Shown here one piece after another: positions 58,070 through 64,000 of a DNA stretch of 64,000 nt. Source of the DNA: Corythucha ciliata (lineage: Eukaryota; Arthropoda; Insecta; Hemiptera; Tingidae); contig CM075940.1 of NCBI GenBank assembly GCA_038030265.1, positions 11,222,001 to 11,286,000 of the forward strand, read 5' to 3'. Both the position numbers and the translations under genes were made by a program. The notes below the pieces were generated by a model. The model saw nothing but the letters and a program-made list of their open reading frames with translations, made no database searches and had not been told where the DNA came from. The first letter of the stretch is position 1. The number at the start of each line of letters is the position of its first letter.

Positions 58070-60880
58070 AGCATCGCACTGGCGGACCTATGCGCATCGG
58101 GGCCCGGGGCGGAAATCTTCAAGAGGCCGCTAAAAGTCTCTAACTATACTTAAAATCTCTAACGATAACCTCTAAGGCCTTTTCCTAATTTTAGCCAAGG
58201 CCTTTTCCATATATTGTAGGCAAATTACCGCTATTTCCACAACCTATCCGCTAAACAGCGCTTATGCCAAGTTTAAACCGCGAATTTCTCCATTTTAGCC
58301 GCGAATGAGTGCTTTTTGTCAACATAAACAGCAAATTAGCGCTTTTCGCCGCAAATTAGCAACGGATTAGCGGGGTAATCCCCCTCCCACCTTATAGCCA
58401 TAAATATGCGCTTTTCCCCAACTTTAGCAGCAAAGTAGATTTTTTATCCAGTGAATCAGCGATGTTTCTTTGGCGTTTTCCACAATTTTAGCTGCAAATT
58501 AGCGATTTTTTCTAGCGGTTTACTCAGTAAGAGCAGAAAATTACTCAATACTAGCCGTAGAATTCTCGAAATGTTTACCACAAATTAGCATTTTTTGTTC
58601 ACCGTAACCATACACTGTGGAATAGCGATTTCGACTCAGTTTTAGCCGCGAATTTGCGAGTTTTTCACTCATAGCCATAAATTAGCGCTTTTTCTCAATT
58701 TTAGCCTCAAAATTGCCCGAGTAAGTCGCGAATTAGCGTATTTCCAATTTTTGACGCAAATTGAAATTTGTCTCAATTTTAGCCGTGAATTAGCACTTTT
58801 TCGCAATTTTAGCAGTGCAGTAGCTATTTCTAGCCCGTGCATTAGCGAATTTTGTTCATTTTAGCCACGAATTGGCGCTTTCAGATACTTTTAATGGAAA
58901 TCGGCAATTCTTCCATTTTTTGACAGTGAATTAGCACTTTTTGTTTCAATTTAGGCTGAAAATTAACTTTTTTAACTTTTCTCTTTATTATAGCCAGAAT
59001 AATTACTGATTTTCTCTATATTAGCAGCAAATTGGCGGGTTCTTTTACATTTTGGCACCACATTAGTAATTTTTTTCAATTTTAATCATACGTAGAATAG
59101 GGCTTCATTTCAGTTCTAGCCGTGAATCAGTGTTTTTTCTTTTACGTACAACCATGAATTTGCCGTTTATCTCAATTTTAGCCATAAAGTTGTCGTCAGA
59201 AGGCGGCATTAGAAATTCCAACTCACTTTATCCGCCATTATTTACCTCAATTTTAGCCGCGAATTCGCGTTTTTTTTTGTTTTTTTCAATTTTAGCTGCT
59301 TTGAAGCGCTTCTAACCTGTGAATTCGCGAATTACCTTAATTTTAGCCACGAATTCGTGATTTCCTCAATTTTTAGCCGGGAATAACACTTGTATCCAAT
59401 TTGAGCTGAAAACAAGAGTTTTTATTTATTTATGACAGGCTAATTATACTGAATTTTTCATTATTAGCTGCGTTTTTTTTTACACTTCATTCCCACGTTG
59501 ATATTTTTCCTTCAATTTTTGCTATGGATTAGCGTTTATTGTTTGGTTTTAGCCTCGAACAGAAGCTAAGCATTTGCGTTTTGTTAATTTTTCAAGATTT
59601 AGTGACTTAGTTGGTCGCGTTCTCTTTGGTATACAGAATAACGGCCAACGAAAGATTTAGAGATCTTTTTTATAACGAAAGATTTAGAGATCTTTTTTAT
59701 AACGACAATGAAAAATTGGGAAATTTGGAAAAATTGACTTATGTTGTTTTTTTAACGTAATATATTTGTTATTTTTTAAAATAAAAATTGAGGTTTGTTA
59801 GCTGTTGGCACGCTACAACTTTAACCAATTTTGGCCACGGGTTAGCGCTTTTAATCAATTTTAGCAGTGCAGTAGGGATTCTTTCGTTTGCATTGGCGAT
59901 TTTCCTCCATTTTAGCCACGATTTGACGTTTTCCTCATTTTCAGCTGCAGTTTAGCCATTTTTTCATTTTTTAGCAGCGAATTAGCAATTTTTTCTCATT
60001 TTGAGTTGAAAATTAGTGTTTTTCTTAATGTTGGCCGCACTAATTAATATTTTTGTCAATTCTCGCCGCGTTGTTTTTTTTTAGGTTTTAGCCCCGCCTC
60101 GATTCTTTCAGAAGCTGTACAGATTTTCGTTTTCTCAATTTCAGCCGCGAATTAGTGATTTTTCTTCATTTCAGCTGTGAAATAGCGTTTTCTGATCATT
60201 TTACAGCGAATTAGCACATTATCTATTCTCTTTTTTTTATTAATAGACGATTTTTCGCCATTTGAGTTGTGAATTTGTCATTTTGGTCCAGTTTAAACTC
60301 GAATTAGCGTTGTTTTTTGGCAATAATTGCCACGATTTTTGTTTACTTGTACAGCACTGAATTAGTAGCGTGTATTCTCATTCTCAATCGTAGCCACGGG
60401 CTTGGCCCAGCAACGACATTTTCGCATTGATGTCTACATTTTAGCCGTGGAATGGCCGTTGAATCGACGATTTTTTCTCAATTTCGGTCCGGAAGTTGCA
60501 TCTCGAGACCACGAACCAGCGCTTTTTCGCAGTTGCAAATTGCGGATCAGTACATTATAGCGCGCTCAAGGACCTAAAGAAACTTGGGAGTGGGGGCGGT
60601 GTATTTTCTCTATTTTAGCCGTGAATTTCCTTCAAGGAGGCGCATATTTCTGATGTATTTGAGCTACCAACCGAATAGTCAGCCGACACTCTTTGCTGAT
60701 ATCACTTGTAATGTTATATTCTCCAGGTCGGATATAGATTGAAATTCGTAAAAGAAACAAAAAATCGTAGTCCAAGCTTTTTACATGAATGAACCTAAAA
60801 ATCCTAATTTTTCCGCATTTAATCTTCTCCTGACAGGGGGCCCGGGGCGGTCCGCCCCTCTCGCCACTACCACGGAACAC
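58070..60880 (+). mobile_element. array-bearing element, long copy with intact hAT target region
   Basis: The left end CACTGGCGGACC and the GGCGGAAATCTTCAAGAGGC block match 39185-39258, and 58160-58370 match 42193-42415 without the hAT insertion. An array of ~30-bp monomers occupies 58250-60640, with the best examples near 58640-58860. The right end (60640-60880) matches 57560-57960. It is non-coding. This is the most complete example of the array-bearing family in the window; its termini lack an obvious target duplication. Confidence 0.75.
59648..59706. repeat. exact two-copy 29-bp tandem duplication
   Basis: AACGAAAGATTTAGAGATCT followed by TTTTTAT occurs twice in immediate succession inside the array region without differences, so it is a very recent local duplication. 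Confidence 0.8.
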
Positions 60881-61219
60881 TATAGTGCAGCATCCCTCCC
60901 TTGACACCGTTGGACGCTCCCCTACTGCCACGAATAATTTCCCTCCCCACTGATGAAGTTTCAAGCTCCCCCCCCCCCCTAGCGTCAGATGGACGCCGAC
61001 GGCGTCCAACCCTCCCTTGTGTAGACGCCCCTGTCAGAGCCAAACACGCAAAATTGGGGTTTTCAACAACTATAAACACCACGAATCATAAAAAATTACG
61101 TATTGAGAGTAGTAAAAATTGCGTCGGAAGAATGTATGGAAGTGTGAGTCACCTGTTTCCTTCGTAAATCGACTCCTCTCACAGTACGAAGGCAACGGCG
61201 AACAGCACGAAACAAAGAT

Positions 61220-61521
61220 TTTTTTTTTTTCTTGAGGGTGCGGACTCGGATCTACCGAGCCCGCTGGCGCCTAAGCTCGTGTGGCTCTTACACCATACCC
61301 TGTAACTCCATTAGCTGTGCACTTCACACCCGTACTACGCGGGCGTTTCGGTCGATGCGCGGTTTGTCATACGCACACCGCCGTGAACGCCCACACGAAG
61401 CCGAGTGAGCCGTGTCACAGCTCGCCGCAGCCTTATAGTGTAATGGGCAATAGCTGGATTCGAACCCAGGCCCGCTGGGTTGCGAAGCGAGCATTGTATC
61501 CATTACACCATCGAGGCGCGC
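61220..61521 (-). mobile_element. tRNA-headed SINE with 14-bp target duplication
   Basis: Identical CACGAAACAAAGAT flanks the element at 61206-61219 and 61522-61535. On the minus strand the 5' end is tRNA-like, with an A box TGGTGTAATGG and a B box GGGTTCGAATCC. Its anticodon-arm pairing is imperfect; the loop TTCGCAA suggests an Ala-type ancestor, weakly. A GC-rich body of about 200 bp and a 3' A11 tail follow. The last ~70 bases before the tail resemble the 3' end of the LINE at 31450-31521 (GGGTATGGTGTAAGAGCC here, GGGTGTGGTGTATGGGCC there; both end CCCTCAA). It would be transcribed by Pol III and mobilised by a LINE's enzyme. Confidence 0.9.
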
Positions 61522-61535
61522 CACGAAACAAAGAT

Positions 61536-64000
61536 ACTTTTCACCCGAAAGTGTACACGTTTTAAAGGAAATGTTGTTCATGTTCCAACGAGCTTCTTCT
61601 TAGTTTTAGCCTAGCAACCAATTTTTTTTTTATTTATTTATTTTTTTTTTCTGGAGCGTAGGGCGAGAATGTGAGTGGATAAAAGGGAATTCAAGAAAAA
61701 AAAACATAAAATGTGCGATGTCTTGGAAACTACAAGCGAACTTTTTAAAAGCTCCTAAAAGTGATTTTTATGACATATGATGTGCCCCATAACTATTTTT
61801 TTTTTTGTTCTGTCCAGCTAACTCATGAACACCCTGTATATACGCCGTTAGTGGGCCCTACAACGGGGGCTCCGCAAGGGCTAGAAACGACCCTTCGCTG
61901 TACACGGCATTTTGGCCGAGACCAAATGAATTTCTCGATTCACGAGTAACTAAAAACGAGCACTTTTCAAGTTTTTACCACTATGAGAGGCGCTTAGGGG
62001 TGTCCACCGGCCGGGACCACCTGCAATTTGTTAGTTGAGCATGGTTTGAAGGACTAGTATAAAACGCGTTCGGCGCAGGTCAGAACACTTTAAGAAAATT
62101 GCCCCAAATTTTAACATAACTAGATGCCTTTGAGTATTTTTCACATATACCAAGAGAGTTTACGTTTTGGCGCAGTAAATATGATGAAGGCATACCCGCA
62201 AATGGGTATGCCGGAATGTGTTAACCGGAACTTTGAACCCACGTGGTTCCTTAATACGGGAATTATACTGTAAGCTCCTAAAAAATTCGGGAGAGCTCAA
62301 AATAACCGAAAGAGAGGTACGAATATATTATTAAGCCAGTGATCGATGAAGCAATTGACGAAATGCTCGTTATTAAAAATGAAATGAAAAGCGTATGGCG
62401 AATCGAGGGCGAATTCTAGGGAACCGTATCGTTGAGAAAATGTAATTTTTTTTTTTTTTTGGCAAATTTTTTTGTTTGTTTTTCAATCCTAACTTGGAAA
62501 GAAGAATGGCGATCAATTAAACTACCGGCACTTCCGAAGTTGAACATTTCCCTTTCCTCTTTGCGAGGACGGCATGAGAAAAAAGTTCTATTTTTTTTTT
62601 TTAAATGGTCTAAGTGTGTGGCTTTTTAGAGGTAAGGTGTTAGCTTCCCTGGAAGGGGCAAAAGACAATCTCATTTTTGAATTCATATCATGAAGGTGCC
62701 TTACTGTTTGACCAACGAGTTGTCTTTGAGTTTCAGTCTTCAAGTGGTCATCAGAGCTGACTCAGGTAGGACAATCGTCTCTTAGCTGTTCTTCTTTCAC
62801 CCCCCACACCTTCAATGTGTTAACGGATTTTCATTTTCAATTAATCGTGGGATTCGCTGAATTTAATACTGTTAATTTTCAAGAAAACATCTCTGCGAAA
62901 GAGGAATAATTAGTAATAGCCTTTCGCAGGTTTTTTCATTTTACTCTTTCCTGAAAAATACGGCGGGTTCAAATTACGTATGCTCACGTTTAAAAATAAT
63001 CTTTCTTTTTTCAAGAGCTAAGTGACTAATTTTGTAATTAGGAAGACATTGTATTGTGTATTATGGTCGTTCTTTACACATTCCGAATATTTCATAACGA
63101 AAACGGAGACAATATTGCTAGTTTCATTTGAACTAAAGAATCGTTTTGTACATTTTGTGATGTGGTCAAAATTAACGATGGTTCCAAGTTTTTGGGTTCG
63201 ACTCCCAATCTTCAAGTCCACATCCTTTCGAAAGAATCCAACACAGCAAAACAGTAAATGAACTCTAAAATTCCTCGTAAAAAAAACGTGTTTCTCGTTT
63301 TAGCAAGAATTTACGATAATTTTCATAACTTTTTTTGTTAGTTCTGTTGGACGAGGAGTCTGACGATAAAAAAAAAAACTGTCTATTTCAATTTAAAATA
63401 AAGAACTAACCAGTGAATTCTTACAGTGCACCTTGTTCAAGAAATTCGGTCCTTGAACGAATTTTATCGTGGTGAAAACAAGACGTGGGCGGGGGGGGGG
63501 TGTTTTTTTGAATGGCACGTACCTTCGTTCGTGATCAGTATAAAATACATTGTGTTTGCATTCAAAGTTTGGTACCAACAATAAAATTTATTTAATGCGC
63601 TTTCCGTTTTTCAAAGCATGGATAAGAAGGCTATTTAAGATACTTCGAAGTTATCATCCAGGAGGCAATAACTCCCGCGGTCACCTTGTTTTGCGGCAAC
63701 TAGTTCCCTCCCTCCGCCCACCTCCTTTTCCGATTTATTTTATCTGTGAAACGATGCTTGAAGAAGAATGACGCACGAAACATTTATTTTCGAGGCCCTT
63801 TTTTTGTTTATCATACATTAGTACTGATAGAACGACGGAAGCTTGATTTTTGATTAACAGGAGGTGGTAAAGTGACAAATCCAAGCGACCAAAGAGTAGT
63901 AAGCCTGAGCTGCTGAGCCTATACATATTCATCAAGGAGTTGCTATTCAGTGAGTACACCTTATTGGTCGATATATCCGGTTTAAAAAAAAAAGAAAAAG
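61536..64000. other. non-coding, no gene recognised
   Basis: AT-rich DNA with T runs and a G10 run at 63491-63500. CACCCTGTATATA at about 61833-61845 is the inverted form of the ATACAGGGTG terminus seen at 10043 and 11048 and probably ends a MITE. No conserved frame was found on either strand. Confidence 0.4.

Noticed and set aside
56820..60640. CRISPR array
   Set aside because: Repeats are contiguous, degenerate and without unique spacers of constant length, and the context is eukaryotic transposons.
61441..61521. Stand-alone nuclear tRNA gene
   Set aside because: A and B boxes are present, but the acceptor and anticodon stems do not pair well, and the unit continues into a body and A tail flanked by a 14-bp duplication, so it is a SINE head.

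Overview
The window is nuclear DNA of an arthropod-like animal. Two host genes are recognisable, both on the minus strand and both with short introns of 56-71 bp. One is a pair of exons encoding a Pax6 paired domain of the twin-of-eyeless type (8226-8679). The other is a complete five-exon Rab30 gene (36880-37739; predicted 200 residues ending in a double-cysteine prenylation motif). The rest is AT-rich and dominated by mobile elements, many inserted into one another. There is no operon-like organisation and no sign of a bacterial or viral genome. The species cannot be named from the sequence.

Layout. 1-8225: flank of the Pax6 exons on their 3' side, with a TTC microsatellite and a scrap of LINE reverse transcriptase. 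8226-8679: the paired-domain exons. 11095-15080: a decayed Copia element (Copia-1) whose reverse transcriptase is split by a 1,292-bp piggyBac deletion derivative; it abuts a palindromic MITE (15087-15518). 17674-17973: a 99-codon orphan reading frame. 18420-20345: a degenerate array of ~30-bp monomers, followed by a hAT-type MITE with a perfect 8-bp target duplication. 20706-28780: long non-coding DNA.

28781-46075: two copies of a ~2.45-kb element in inverted orientation enclose 11 kb that holds Rab30. The left copy carries a 5'-truncated LINE and the right copy preserves the empty site. Between them lie further ~30-bp arrays and a 2,934-bp hAT-type element with an 8-bp duplication.

47274-52485: a nearly complete Copia element (Copia-2, minus strand) with two LTRs, a 5-bp duplication, gag-protease-integrase and RT-RNase H frames, and a few lesions. 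53690-54007: a tRNA-like gene in the loop of an almost perfect 119-bp inverted repeat. 54975-56650: a Ty3/Gypsy pol remnant. 56820-60640: large ~30-bp arrays. 61220-61521: a tRNA-headed SINE with a 14-bp duplication, whose 3' tail resembles the tail of the LINE at 30241-31537.

The genes do not work together as a pathway. The window is best read as two conserved regulatory/trafficking genes embedded in a nested record of transposition. The most unusual items are the tRNA-in-palindrome, the matched SINE and LINE tails, and the recurrent ~30-bp arrays with a near-palindromic core carried inside hAT-like elements.
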